Part shown: positions 24,338 to 32,824 of the stretch, piece after piece
Layout: each line of letters begins with the position of its first letter
Position numbering within the stretch: the first letter of the stretch is position 1
Assembly (NCBI RefSeq): GCF_003344625.1
Contig: NZ_QPKJ02000001.1
Span: 124,001 to 188,000 of the forward strand
Reading direction: 5' to 3'
Length of the DNA stretch: 64,000 bases
Origin: Solirubrobacter deserti
GTDB lineage: Bacteria > Actinomycetota > Thermoleophilia > Solirubrobacterales > Solirubrobacteraceae
Position numbers and translations under genes: made by a program
Notes under the pieces: model-generated
Databases searched by the model: none
What the model was told of the DNA's origin: nothing
The model's input: only the letters and a program-made list of their open reading frames with translations

Positions 24338-25519
24338 GTGCAGCCCGATGCTCCGAGCATGCTTGATCTCGCTCCCGTCCAACGCCGCCGCACCGGCGTC
24401 GCCGCCCCGTCCGCCGGCCGCGACGTCGAGATCGTGGTCCCCGTCTACAACGAGGCCGCCGTGCTCGACCGCAGCATTCGCCGCCTGCACCGGTTCCTGA
24501 CCGACGGCTTCCCGTTCAGCTGGCGCATCGTCATCGCCGACAACGCGAGCGTCGACGCTACGCCCGAGATCGCGCGCCGGCTCGCTGCGGCGCTGCCTTC
24601 CGTGCAGCACCTGCGGCTCGAGCAGAAGGGTCGCGGCCGGGCGCTCCGCGCCGCGTGGGAGCGCAGCGAAGCGCGGGTCGTCGCCTACATGGACGTCGAC
24701 CTCTCCACAGACCTGCGCGGGCTGCTCCCGCTCGTCGCCCCGCTGCTCAGCGGCCACAGCGACCTGGCGATCGGCTCCCGGCTCGCGAACGGCTCGCGCG
24801 TCGTACGCGGCCCCAAGCGCGAGCTGATCTCGCGCTCCTACAACCGCATCCTGCGCACGGTCCTGCGCGCGAGGTTCAGCGACGCGCAGTGCGGCTTCAA
24901 GGCCGTCCGGCGCGAGGTGCTCGAGCCCTTGATGGGCGACGTGCAGGACAACGGCTGGTTCTTCGACACCGAGCTGCTCGTGCTCGCGCAGCGGCGCGGG
25001 CTGCGCATCCACGAGGTGCCGGTGGACTGGGTCGACGACCCGGACTCGCGCGTGAACATCGTGCAGACGGCGATCACCGACCTCAAGGGCGTCGCGCGCC
25101 TGCTCGTCGCCGGCACGGTCGCGCGCTTCATGGCCGTCGGCGTCGCGAGCACGATCGCGTACGCGCTGCTGTACCTGCTGCTGCAGCCACTCACGAACGC
25201 GGTCGCGGCGAACATCCTCGCCCTCGCGCTCACCGCCGTCGCCAACACCGCCGCGAACCGGCGCTTCACGTTCCGCATCCAGGGCCGCGACGAGGCCGTG
25301 CGCCACCACGTCGGCGGCGCCATCGTCTTCGTGCTCACCGTGGCGCTCTCGACCGGCGCGCTGGGCGTCCTGCACGGGCTCGAATCGACGCCGGCGCGCT
25401 CGCTGGAGCTCACCGTGCTCGTCGCCGCGTCGCTGACCGCGACCGTCACCCGGTACGTCGCGCTGCGCTCGTGGGTGTTCGCCCGCCGCCGCCACGCGAT
25501 AGCGTCCTACGCCAAATGA
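24338..25519 (+). CDS. GT2 glycosyltransferase fused to GtrA membrane domain
   Basis: 393 residues from GTG 24338 (ATG 24359 is an alternative). GT2 core: VEIVVPVYNEAAVLDRSI, VIADNASVDATPEIA, VAYMDVDLSTDL (DxD metal site), CGFKAVRREVL and NGWFFDTELLVLAQ, resembling dolichol/polyprenol-phosphate mannose or glucose synthases. The C-terminal 130 residues are a four-helix GtrA domain (ARFMAVGVASTIAYALLYLL to TVTRYVALRSWVFARR). Likely makes a polyprenyl-phosphate sugar and flips it. Overlaps the sulfite-oxidase-like gene by ATGA. Confidence 0.9.
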   Translation: MQPDAPSMLDLAPVQRRRTGVAAPSAGRDVEIVVPVYNEAAVLDRSIRRLHRFLTDGFPFSWRIVIADNASVDATPEIARRLAAALPSVQHLRLEQKGRGRALRAAWERSEARVVAYMDVDLSTDLRGLLPLVAPLLSGHSDLAIGSRLANGSRVVRGPKRELISRSYNRILRTVLRARFSDAQCGFKAVRREVLEPLMGDVQDNGWFFDTELLVLAQRRGLRIHEVPVDWVDDPDSRVNIVQTAITDLKGVARLLVAGTVARFMAVGVASTIAYALLYLLLQPLTNAVAANILALALTAVANTAANRRFTFRIQGRDEAVRHHVGGAIVFVLTVALSTGALGVLHGLESTPARSLELTVLVAASLTATVTRYVALRSWVFARRRHAIASYAK

Positions 25520-26112
25520 GCACGACGCGTGGCTTCTTCCGGCGCCGCTCGGGTGACGACGAGCGGCTTCCGCCCGGCCAGTACCTCGAGCGGGGCTTCC
25601 CGGTCCTGTCGGCCGGCCCCACCCCGCACACCCCGCTCGACCAGTGGGATCTCTCGATCACCGGCGCCATCAGCGAGGAGCGCACGTGGACGTGGGAGCA
25701 GTTCCTCGCGCTGCCGAGCGAGGACTTCACCGTCGACATCCACTGCGTGACGACCTGGACCAAGCTCGACACGGAATGGACCGGCGTCTCCATCGACACC
25801 CTGCTCGACGGCGTCGAGCTCGAGGGCGGCTATCTCACGGCGCTGTGCGACGGCGGCTACACGACCAACCTCCCGGTGGAGGACGTCACGGGCGGCAAGG
25901 CGTGGGTCGCCTACCGCTACGACGGCGACGAGCTCGAGCCCGAGCACGGCGGCCCTGCCCGCCTCCTCGTTCCGCACCTGTACTTCTGGAAGTCGGCCAA
26001 GTGGGTGCGGCGCCTGATCTTCCGCGAGGACGACGAGCAGGGCTTCTGGGAGCAACTCGGCTACCACGACCGCGGCGACCCGTGGCTCGAGCAGCGCTAT
26101 CAGGGCGATTAA
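25516..26112 (+). CDS. Sulfite-oxidase-like molybdopterin oxidoreductase
   Basis: 198 residues, a short cytoplasmic member of the sulfite oxidase/MsrP fold. The Mo-coordinating cysteine is in VDIHCVTTWTKLDTEWTGV; LCDGGYTTNLPVED, AWVAYRYDGDEL and GGPARLLVPHLYFWKSAKWV match the family. No Tat or Sec signal. A ferredoxin-reductase-like gene and a DUF6510 gene lie downstream, interrupted by the CAP-domain gene; this trio recurs in actinobacteria from memory, suggesting an electron-transfer module. The substrate is unknown. Confidence 0.88.
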   Translation: MSTTRGFFRRRSGDDERLPPGQYLERGFPVLSAGPTPHTPLDQWDLSITGAISEERTWTWEQFLALPSEDFTVDIHCVTTWTKLDTEWTGVSIDTLLDGVELEGGYLTALCDGGYTTNLPVEDVTGGKAWVAYRYDGDELEPEHGGPARLLVPHLYFWKSAKWVRRLIFREDDEQGFWEQLGYHDRGDPWLEQRYQGD

Positions 26113-26119
26113 CGCTTTC

Positions 26120-26136
26120 GCTGACTGATAGCTGAC
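26120..26136 (+). promoter_or_regulatory. Direct repeat GCTGAC upstream of the CAP-domain gene
   Basis: GCTGAC occurs at 26120-26125 and 26131-26136, 11 bp apart (one helical turn), in an AT-richer 81-bp gap. This is a reasonable activator or repressor site for the gene starting at 26194. No regulator is known. Confidence 0.3.
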
Positions 26137-26193
26137 ACCCTCTACGTACGACCAGTTGGAAGCGTCCGGCGGGCCTCATAGCGTGCCGCGCGC

Positions 26194-27336
26194 ATGCTGC
26201 GCCTGTTTACGGTGTGTGTCTTTGCGGCGCTCGTCTGGGCCGCGCCGGCCCACGCGATCAGCTCCGCCGACGCGATCGCGCGCATCAACGTGCTCCGGAC
26301 CGACAGCGGCCTGCCGCCACTGGTCGAGGACCCGGCGCTCACCGCCGGCTGTCAGGCCCACGCGCGCTACATGGCGCTCAACGGCGGCTGGGACGCCGAC
26401 GACGCACACGATCAGACGCCCGGGCGTCCCGGCTACTCCGCCGCCGGCGCGGACGCGGCGCGCCAGTCCGTGCTCGCGGGCCCGACGGGCTGGGCCGACC
26501 CGCACCCCTGGGCCGCGTCCCCGACGCACCTGCGGAAGGTGATGGACCCGGAGCTCGAGCGCAGCGGCTATGGCGAGCACGACGGCTGGATGTGCCTGCA
26601 GGTGCTCAAGGCGCCGCGCCCTGACCTGATGGGCCGCGTGTTCACCTTCCCCGGCCCGCGCGCGACGCTGACCGACCCGCGGACGCTCGTCGTGTTCACC
26701 CCCGGCGCGGACGTGAGCTTCGGCGCGCCGCGCCTCAGTGGCCCGGACGGCCCGGTCGAGATCGTGAGCACGGCGCCCTACCTGCGCCCGCGCGGCCGGC
26801 TCGCCGCCGGGACCACGTACACCGCCGAAGTCGACCTGCGCTACCCGGCCGAGGACTGCTCGCGCGAGGGCGCGCCGCCCGTGCACCCGCAGTGTCCGGC
26901 GCACTTCGCGCCCTGGTGCTACGCCTCCGCCGACGACTTCGAGCCCACCTGGCTGCCGGCCGAGGCCGAGCCGTACGACCCCGTGCTGTGCGCGCCCGGT
27001 GAGCGCCCGCCGGCGAGTCCGAACGCGACCGTCAAGTCCCGCACGATGCCGTTCCACTGGCAGTTCACGACGCCCGGCGCGCCCGTCACCTGCCCGCCGG
27101 CGCTCACAGCGCCCACCCGGCTCGCCAACGGCACGACCATGAACGTCCACGCGCGCCTGTGCGGCGCCGGCGTCGCCACGGCCGAGATCCTGCGCGGCAA
27201 CCGGGTCGTGCGGACCCGGACCTCGCGGCTGGCCTTCTTCCGCGTCTCCACACGCACGCTGCCCGCGGGCCGCTACCGGCTGCGCGTGACCGTCGGCGCC
27301 ACGGTCCTCACGCACGCGTTCTCGGTGCGCGTGTAG
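26194..27336 (+). CDS. Secreted CAP/SCP-domain protein
   Basis: 380 residues with a signal peptide (MLRLFTVCVFAALVWAAPAHA). Residues about 25-170 have the CAP-like layout INVLRTDSGLPPLVEDPALT, CQAHARYMALNGG and HLRKVMDPELERSGYG as in bacterial SCP-like extracellular proteins. A middle region holds a cysteine-rich stretch (DCSREGAPPVHPQCPAHF) and the last 80 residues form a beta-rich domain ending in RYRLRVTVGATVLTHAFSV, likely a surface-binding module. The role is unknown. It lies inside the sulfite-oxidase/ferredoxin-reductase set but has its own upstream gap. Confidence 0.75.
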   Translation: MLRLFTVCVFAALVWAAPAHAISSADAIARINVLRTDSGLPPLVEDPALTAGCQAHARYMALNGGWDADDAHDQTPGRPGYSAAGADAARQSVLAGPTGWADPHPWAASPTHLRKVMDPELERSGYGEHDGWMCLQVLKAPRPDLMGRVFTFPGPRATLTDPRTLVVFTPGADVSFGAPRLSGPDGPVEIVSTAPYLRPRGRLAAGTTYTAEVDLRYPAEDCSREGAPPVHPQCPAHFAPWCYASADDFEPTWLPAEAEPYDPVLCAPGERPPASPNATVKSRTMPFHWQFTTPGAPVTCPPALTAPTRLANGTTMNVHARLCGAGVATAEILRGNRVVRTRTSRLAFFRVSTRTLPAGRYRLRVTVGATVLTHAFSVRV

Positions 27337-27347
27337 CTTCTGAGTCC

Positions 27348-28031
27348 GTGCGACCCACGGATTGGCGAAAGGCGACGGTCGAGCGCATCCGGCCCGAGAC
27401 GCCGCGCGCGGCCACGCTCACGCTCAACGTCCCCGGCTGGAGCGGTCACCGGGCCGGCCAGCACGTCGACGTCCGGCTGACCGCCGACGACGGCTACCAG
27501 GCCCAGCGCCGCTACAGCATCGCGAGCGCGCCGGCCGACGGCGCGCCGCAGATCACCGTCGTCGAGGTCGACGGGGGAGAGGTGTCGCCGTGGATGGTGA
27601 GCGTCGCGCGCGAGGAGGACACGTTCGAGGTGCGCGGCCCGTTCGGCGGCTGGTTCGTGTGGGATCCCGCGCACACCGAGCCGGTGCTGATGATCGGCGG
27701 CGGCTCCGGGCTGGTCCCGCTGATGTCGATGGTGCGCGCCGGCGCGCCCGCGCGGCTGCTGGTGAGCGCCCGCGACCGTGACGACGTCCTCTACCTCGAC
27801 GAGCTCGAGAAGCGCGGCGTCGACCTCGCGCTCACCTACACGCGGCGGATGCCGCTGGGGTGGACGGGCTGGAACCGCCGGGTGGATCGCGAGATGCTGT
27901 GGAAGTGGCAGCCCCGGGTCGGCCCGCGCGTGTACGTCTGCGGCCCCACCGCGTTCGTCGAATCCGTCGCCGACGACCTGGTCTTCCTCGGACACGATCC
28001 CGCCAACATCAGAACGGAGCGGTTCGGATGA
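27348..28031 (+). CDS. FAD/NAD(P) ferredoxin-reductase-type oxidoreductase
   Basis: 227 residues from GTG 27348. FAD domain: GQHVDVRL, then RRYSIASAPADG (RxYS). NAD domain: VLMIGGGSGLVPLMSMVR and VYVCGPTAFVESVADDLV. The length and the absence of a 2Fe-2S domain fit FNR-like partners of small sulfite-oxidase-like enzymes. It would carry electrons between NAD(P)H and the molybdoenzyme or a haem/FeS partner. Overlaps the DUF6510 gene by ATGA. The longer upstream reading is antisense-like sequence within the CAP gene. Confidence 0.88.
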   Translation: MRPTDWRKATVERIRPETPRAATLTLNVPGWSGHRAGQHVDVRLTADDGYQAQRRYSIASAPADGAPQITVVEVDGGEVSPWMVSVAREEDTFEVRGPFGGWFVWDPAHTEPVLMIGGGSGLVPLMSMVRAGAPARLLVSARDRDDVLYLDELEKRGVDLALTYTRRMPLGWTGWNRRVDREMLWKWQPRVGPRVYVCGPTAFVESVADDLVFLGHDPANIRTERFG

Positions 28032-28285
28032 CCCACCTGGACGGCAACGCGGTCGCCGGCGACCTCGCCGCGATCTTCACCGGCGACCTCTCGGCGGCGG
28101 TCGCGACCTGCGCGGGCTGCGGCGCGACCGGCCCGGTCGCCAACGTCATGGTCTACGAGGGCATGGGCGAGGTGCTGCGCTGCCCCGACTGCGACGAAGT
28201 CCTGCTGCGCCTGATGCGTGCGCACGGGGAAACGCGGCTTGACATGCGGGGAATCAAGCTGCTGCGCTGGGGCAGCGCCTCCTAA
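28028..28285 (+). CDS. DUF6510-family zinc-ribbon protein
   Basis: 85 residues. Two Cys pairs, CAGCG and CPDC, about 30 residues apart form a likely zinc ribbon; the protein begins MTHLDGNAVAGDLAAIF and ends GETRLDMRGIKLLRWG. This layout is that of DUF6510 proteins encoded with the ferredoxin reductase and sulfite-oxidase-like protein. Coupled to the reductase by a 4-base overlap. Function unknown. Confidence 0.8.
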   Translation: MTHLDGNAVAGDLAAIFTGDLSAAVATCAGCGATGPVANVMVYEGMGEVLRCPDCDEVLLRLMRAHGETRLDMRGIKLLRWGSAS

Positions 28286-28295
28286 GCTGCCACGC

Positions 28296-29780
28296 ATGGC
28301 CTGGCCTTACCTGCTGCCGCGCTCGGGCAACGACGCGATCTCGTACGCGACCGACCCGCTCGATCCGACGATCTTCCGCGAGTACGACGTCCGCGGGAAG
28401 ATCGACCCGACGCCGCCCGACCCCTCGTTCTCGATCAACCCGTCCGTCGCGGGCCGCGTCGCGCGGGCGTTCGGCACGTGGCTCCAGCGCGAGCACGGGC
28501 GCACGCAGATCGTGGTCGGGTTCGACGGGCGCAGCTACTCCGAGCCGCTCGCCAACGCCGTCTGCCTCGGGCTGCTCTCGACCGGGATGGAAGTGGTCAA
28601 CATCGGCCTGGCGACGAGCCCGCTGGTGTACTTCGCCCAGCACACGCTCGGGTGGGCGGGCGTGAGCGTCACGGCCAGCCACAACCCGAACGGCTGGTCG
28701 GGCTTCAAGCTCGCGTACGCGCCGTCCAAGACGCTCGTTCCCGACCAGGTCGCGGCCGTCAAGGCGCTGGCCGACGAGCGCGACTTTGCGACCGGCAACG
28801 GCACCTACGTCGAGCGCTCGTTCGTCGAGGAGTACCTCGACATGCTGGTGGAGAAGCTGCCTGCGCCGCGGGCGCTGAAGGTCGTCGTGGACGGCGCGAA
28901 CAGCATCTCCGCGCCGCTCGGCGTCCTCGCCCTCGAGCGCGCCGGCTACGACGTGGTGGCGCTCAACGGCGAGCTCGACTGGACGTTCCCCAACCACGAG
29001 CCCGACCCCGAGGCGGTCGAGGGCCGCGTGCAACTGCAGGAGAAGGTGCTGGAGGTCGGCGCCGATGTCGGCGTCGCGCTCGACGGCGACGGCGACCGGC
29101 TCGGCGTCACGGACGAGCGCGGCGGGCTCGTGTTCTCGGACACGACGCTGGCGATCCTCGCCCAGGACGTGCTCGAGCGCTATCCCGGCGCCCCGGTCGT
29201 CTACGACGTCAAGTGCTCGCGCATGGTCGCGGACGTGATCGGCCCGGCGGGCGGCGACGCCGTGATGTGGAAGACCGGCCACTCGCACATCAAGGCCAAG
29301 ATGCAGGAGCTGGGCGCCCCGTTCGCCGGCGAGCGCAGCGGCCACTTCTTCTACGGCGGCGACGACTACTTCGGCTATGACGACGCGATCTACTCCGCGC
29401 TGCGCTTCCTGCACGTGATCGCGAGCGGCACGGCCACGGTGTCCGAGCGCGTGGCCGCGCTGCCGCGGTACGTCGCGACGCCGACGATGAACGCGTTCTG
29501 CCCCGACACCGAGAAGTACCGCGTCGTGGAGGAGTTCGGCGCGTGGATCGCCGAGCAGTCTTCACCGCAGCTGATCACGATCAACGGCGTGCGCGCCGAG
29601 TGGGAGGACGCCTGGGTGCTCGTCCGCGCGTCCTCGAACCTGCCCGCGCTCGTGCTGGTGGTGGAGGCGACGACCGACGAGCGGCTGCGCGAGGTCTACG
29701 GGCTGCTGCGCGACGGGCTCGCGCGCTTCGAGGAGGTCGGGTCCGAGTGGGAGAACGACCCGTTCGCGGCCGTCAGCTGA
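28296..29780 (+). CDS. Phosphomannomutase/phosphoglucomutase
   Basis: 494 residues. Active-site serine loop in GVSVTASHNPNGWSGFKL, metal loop in VALDGDGDRLGVTDE (DGDGDR), sugar-binding loop in FAGERSGHFFYGG (GExSGH), and a C-terminal phosphate-binding region. Start ATG 28296 precedes FREYDVRGKIDPT, the usual N-terminal motif. It interconverts hexose-1- and 6-phosphates and supplies GDP-mannose or UDP-glucose for the glycosyltransferases of the window. It lies 10 bases after DUF6510 and overlaps the convergent M19 gene by 8 bases. Confidence 0.92.
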   Translation: MAWPYLLPRSGNDAISYATDPLDPTIFREYDVRGKIDPTPPDPSFSINPSVAGRVARAFGTWLQREHGRTQIVVGFDGRSYSEPLANAVCLGLLSTGMEVVNIGLATSPLVYFAQHTLGWAGVSVTASHNPNGWSGFKLAYAPSKTLVPDQVAAVKALADERDFATGNGTYVERSFVEEYLDMLVEKLPAPRALKVVVDGANSISAPLGVLALERAGYDVVALNGELDWTFPNHEPDPEAVEGRVQLQEKVLEVGADVGVALDGDGDRLGVTDERGGLVFSDTTLAILAQDVLERYPGAPVVYDVKCSRMVADVIGPAGGDAVMWKTGHSHIKAKMQELGAPFAGERSGHFFYGGDDYFGYDDAIYSALRFLHVIASGTATVSERVAALPRYVATPTMNAFCPDTEKYRVVEEFGAWIAEQSSPQLITINGVRAEWEDAWVLVRASSNLPALVLVVEATTDERLREVYGLLRDGLARFEEVGSEWENDPFAAVS

Positions 29781-30897
29781 AGCGCCGGTCGATCACCCGC
29801 AGCGCGTTCTGAGCCAGGATGCGGTCGGCGGACCCGGGGTGGCGCGCGCGGATGCCGTCCGCGAGCGCCTGCAGATCCGCCGCCGACTCCACGCCGCCCA
29901 TCGTCGGCTTGATGAAGCCGTCCAGGTCGGAGCCGAGCGCGACGTGGTCGGGGCCGATCTTCTCGACGTGGCGGTCGATCACGTCCAGCGTCTGCGCGAG
30001 CGTCCTGGTGTTGGTGCGCCGGACGCCGTCGTTGAGCTGATGCTGGGCGAGGATCAGCCCGACGACGCCGCCGCGGGCGGCCACCCGCGCGAGCGTGGCG
30101 TCGGTGAGGTTGTAGCGCTGGCCGCCGAAGCGGTAGCCGGCGTGGCTGGCCATCACCTGCGCGTCGGGGGAGAGCAGGTCGAACGTCGCGTCGATCGCGT
30201 CCTCGCGCATGTGGCTGATGTCGACGACGATCCCGGACTCGTCGCAGGCCTTGACCGCGGCCTCGCCGAGGTCGGTGAGCGGCGGGACCCCGGACTGCGG
30301 GAACAGCAGGTCGTAGAGGGCGTCGGGCAGGAACGGGAGCGCCGGCGCGTTGGTCGCGACGCGGCGCCAGAACAGGTGCGCGAGCGTGATGTACAGGACG
30401 CCGCGCTCGGCGAGCTCGTGAACGTGCTCGGTCACTTCGGCGGGCGTCGCGCCGAGGTGGAAGCCGCCCTCGACGCAGTGCACGAACGCGATCCTGCCGG
30501 TCCGCTGCGCACGCTGAAGATCGTCCGCGGCGCGCACGACGATGTGGCCGCGGGCCTCGACGTCCTGTTCTGTCGCGTCCAGCAGCTCGACCAGCCGGTC
30601 GTAGTACGCGCTCTCGGGCGGGGCGCCGTACGGCTCGTCCAGGTCCATCTCGCTGAACGGGCGGTACAGGACGCTACAGGCGACGTTGACGCCGCCCTGC
30701 TGCAGCAGCGGCACGCTGACGCGCCAGCCGCCGTCCCAGTGGCGGAAGTTGAACAGCCGCGCGGCGATGTGCAGGACCGCCGCGCGGAGCTTGCCCGCCT
30801 CCCGCGCGCGGACCCTGAGCATCTTCTCGGCCACGTCGCGCGGAGCCTCCACGCCGCCCAGCAGGTGCATGGGGTAGTGGCAGTGGAGGTCGACCAC
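29773..30897 (-). CDS. M19 membrane-dipeptidase-family peptidase
   Basis: 374 residues. Zinc ligands: VDLHCHYPMHLLGG (HxH-type start), IAFVHCVEGGFHLG (bridging Glu), VVDISHMREDAIDAT and VMASHAGYRFGG, with GSDLDGFIKPTMGG near the C-terminus. Family members cleave dipeptides, often with D-residues. No signal peptide. It starts 3 bases from the SMP-30 stop on the same strand, so Fgd-lactonase-dipeptidase form one transcription unit. Confidence 0.9.
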   Translation of the reverse strand: MVDLHCHYPMHLLGGVEAPRDVAEKMLRVRAREAGKLRAAVLHIAARLFNFRHWDGGWRVSVPLLQQGGVNVACSVLYRPFSEMDLDEPYGAPPESAYYDRLVELLDATEQDVEARGHIVVRAADDLQRAQRTGRIAFVHCVEGGFHLGATPAEVTEHVHELAERGVLYITLAHLFWRRVATNAPALPFLPDALYDLLFPQSGVPPLTDLGEAAVKACDESGIVVDISHMREDAIDATFDLLSPDAQVMASHAGYRFGGQRYNLTDATLARVAARGGVVGLILAQHQLNDGVRRTNTRTLAQTLDVIDRHVEKIGPDHVALGSDLDGFIKPTMGGVESAADLQALADGIRARHPGSADRILAQNALRVIDRRFS

Positions 30898-30900
30898 GCG

Positions 30901-31785
30901 CTACATCGTCTTCGCTCCGCGTACGGGAAGCAAGATCGCGTACAGCGACTGGGTCGCGCAGATGTACAGGCGGTTGCGCTTGTAGCCGCCCCACTGGACG
31001 TTCGCGACGCCCTCGGGGACCCTCACCTTGCCGATCAGCGTCCCGTCCGGATGCAGGACGTGGACGCCGTCGCCGGCGCTGGACCAGATGTGGCCCTGCT
31101 CGTCGAGCCGGAAGCCGTCGAAGCCGCCGGCGGTGCACCGGGCGAACTCGCGGCTGCCGGAGAGCGTCCCGTCGTCGGCGACGTCGTAGGCGCGCATCGT
31201 CTTGTTGCCGGTGTCGGAGACGTAGAGCACGCGCTCGTCGGGGGAGAAGGCAAGACCGTTCGGACGCTGCATGTCGTCGGCCGCGATCTCGATGCCGCCG
31301 TGCGGTGAGATCCGGAACAGATGCTGCCCGGCCTGCTCGGGCTCGGCCGCGAAGCCCTCGTAATAGCCCTCGATGCCGTAGCTGGGGTCGGTGAAGTAGA
31401 CCGTGCCGTCCGAGCGCACGACGACGTCGTTGGGCGAGTTCAGGCGCTTGCCGTCGTAGCTGTCGGCGAGAACCGTGATCGTGCCGTCGTGCTCGGTGCG
31501 CGTGACGCGGCGCTCGCCGTGCTCGGCGCTCACCAGCCGGCCCTGCGGGTCCACCGTGTTCCCGTTGCTGTAGTTGGACGGGTGGCGGAAGACGCCCACC
31601 TGGGCCGTGGTCTCGTCGTAGCGCAGGATCCGGTTGTTCGGGATGTCGGACCACACGAGCGTGCGGTGGGCCGGGAAGTACGCGGGACCTTCGGCCCAGC
31701 GGCAGCCGTCGTAGAGGTGGTCGAGCCGTGCGGTCGGCTTGTGGAGCGTCTTGAAGCGCTCGTCGAGCTGCTCGAACGGGTTCAT
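30901..31785 (-). CDS. SMP-30/gluconolactonase-family lactonase
   Basis: 294 residues, six-bladed propeller. Motifs: CRWAEGPAYFPAHRTLVWSD (metal Glu), SNGNTVDPQGRLVSAEHGER, LNSPNDVVVRSDGTVYFTDP (Asn) and PNGLAFSPDERVLYVSDTGN (Asp). Members hydrolyse aldonolactones with a divalent metal. The ATG overlaps the fgd stop. Since Fgd makes 6-phosphogluconolactone from glucose-6-phosphate, this gene could hydrolyse that product, a role inferred from coupling. Start 31785 is preferred to the longer frame through fgd. Confidence 0.88.
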   Translation of the reverse strand: MNPFEQLDERFKTLHKPTARLDHLYDGCRWAEGPAYFPAHRTLVWSDIPNNRILRYDETTAQVGVFRHPSNYSNGNTVDPQGRLVSAEHGERRVTRTEHDGTITVLADSYDGKRLNSPNDVVVRSDGTVYFTDPSYGIEGYYEGFAAEPEQAGQHLFRISPHGGIEIAADDMQRPNGLAFSPDERVLYVSDTGNKTMRAYDVADDGTLSGSREFARCTAGGFDGFRLDEQGHIWSSAGDGVHVLHPDGTLIGKVRVPEGVANVQWGGYKRNRLYICATQSLYAILLPVRGAKTM

Positions 31786-32777
31786 TTGCGCAGCAGGGGA
31801 GCGACGTCGGCGGCGAACTCGTCGATGTAGCGGCGCTGGTCGTTGCCGGGGAAGTGGAAGACCAGCTCGGTGAAGCCGAGGTCGATGTAGGGCTGGATCT
31901 TGCTCACGATCTCGTTCGGGTCGTCGGAGACGATGAAGCGCGTGTGCGCGCGGTCGAGCGCATTGTCGGCGAGGCGCTCCATCTCGACCGGGTCCTCGAC
32001 GCCCTCCTTCTCCTCGGGCGTGAGCGCGAGCGCCGCCCACCAGTGCGTGGCCTTCATCGCCGTGTCGATGTCGCGGTCGTAGGAGACCTTGATCTCGATC
32101 ATGCGCTTGATCGACTCGTAGTCGCGACCGGCCTTCTCCGCGCCCTCCTTGACGTTGTCGAGGAGGTTCACGTACAGCTCCGGGTCCTTGCCGGAGGTGC
32201 AGATGAAGCCGTCGCCGACGCGGCCGGCGAGCTTGGCCGCGAGCGGGCCGGACGCCGCGACGAAGATCGGGACGGGCGTGTCCGGCCGGTCGTAGATCGT
32301 GGCGCGCCGGAGGTTGTAGTACTCGCCCTCGAAGTCGACGCGCTCCTGCTCCCACAACAGCTTGATGACCTTGATCGCCTCGGCCATCTTCGTCCGGCGT
32401 TCCTTGCGGCCGGGGAACTCGCCGCCGGTGATCGGCGTCTCGTTCATGGCCTCGCCGGTGCCGACGCCGAGGAAGATGCGGTTCGGCGCGAGCACGCCGA
32501 GCGTCGCGAACGCCTGGGCGACGATCGCCGGGTGATAGCGCATCGTCGGCGTCAGTACGCTGGTGCCGAGCGTGATGCGGCTGGTGGTCGCCGCCGCTGC
32601 GCCCAGCCACGGCAGGACCGCGGGCGCGTGGCCGCCGTTGTGGCGCCACGGCTGCAGGTGGTCGGAGACGCCCGCGACTTCGAAGCCGCGCGCCTCCGCG
32701 TGCTGGGTCAGCGCGAGCAGCTCCTGCGGGGCGAACTGCTCGTTGGACGCCTTGTAGCCGAGCGTGAGGGAGTTCAC
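31782..32777 (-). CDS. fgd: F420-dependent glucose-6-phosphate dehydrogenase
   Basis: 331 residues from GTG 32777, matching the roughly 336-residue mycobacterial Fgd1. Aligned stretches include LTLGYKASNEQFAPQELL, GVSDHLQPWRHNGGHAP, LGTSVLTPTMRYHPAIVAQ, NRIFLGVGTGEAMNE, GDGFICTSGKDPELY and the C-terminal ELVFHFPGNDQRRYIDEFA. The catalytic His is in SDHLQPW and the Trp follows. It reduces F420 with glucose-6-phosphate, giving F420H2 for LLM oxidoreductases like the one at 18608. First gene of the Fgd-SMP30-M19 unit, divergent from the TetR gene across a 47-bp region with a strong operator. The frame continues upstream, but alignment rejects it. Confidence 0.9.
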   Translation of the reverse strand: MNSLTLGYKASNEQFAPQELLALTQHAEARGFEVAGVSDHLQPWRHNGGHAPAVLPWLGAAAATTSRITLGTSVLTPTMRYHPAIVAQAFATLGVLAPNRIFLGVGTGEAMNETPITGGEFPGRKERRTKMAEAIKVIKLLWEQERVDFEGEYYNLRRATIYDRPDTPVPIFVAASGPLAAKLAGRVGDGFICTSGKDPELYVNLLDNVKEGAEKAGRDYESIKRMIEIKVSYDRDIDTAMKATHWWAALALTPEEKEGVEDPVEMERLADNALDRAHTRFIVSDDPNEIVSKIQPYIDLGFTELVFHFPGNDQRRYIDEFAADVAPLLRK

Positions 32778-32801
32778 AGAGCGGACACTACCCGCCTCAA
32801 G

Positions 32802-32824
32802 GTTTACGATACTGTGTCGTAAAC
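32802..32824. promoter_or_regulatory. TetR operator: perfect 8-bp inverted repeat
   Basis: GTTTACGA (32802-32809) and TCGTAAAC (32817-32824) form a perfect inverted repeat with a 7-base centre. It abuts the tetR ATG at 32825 and lies 25 bp before the fgd GTG. It is a likely autoregulatory operator that also controls fgd. Because it touches the start codon, the tetR transcript is probably leaderless or starts within the site. Confidence 0.8.
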
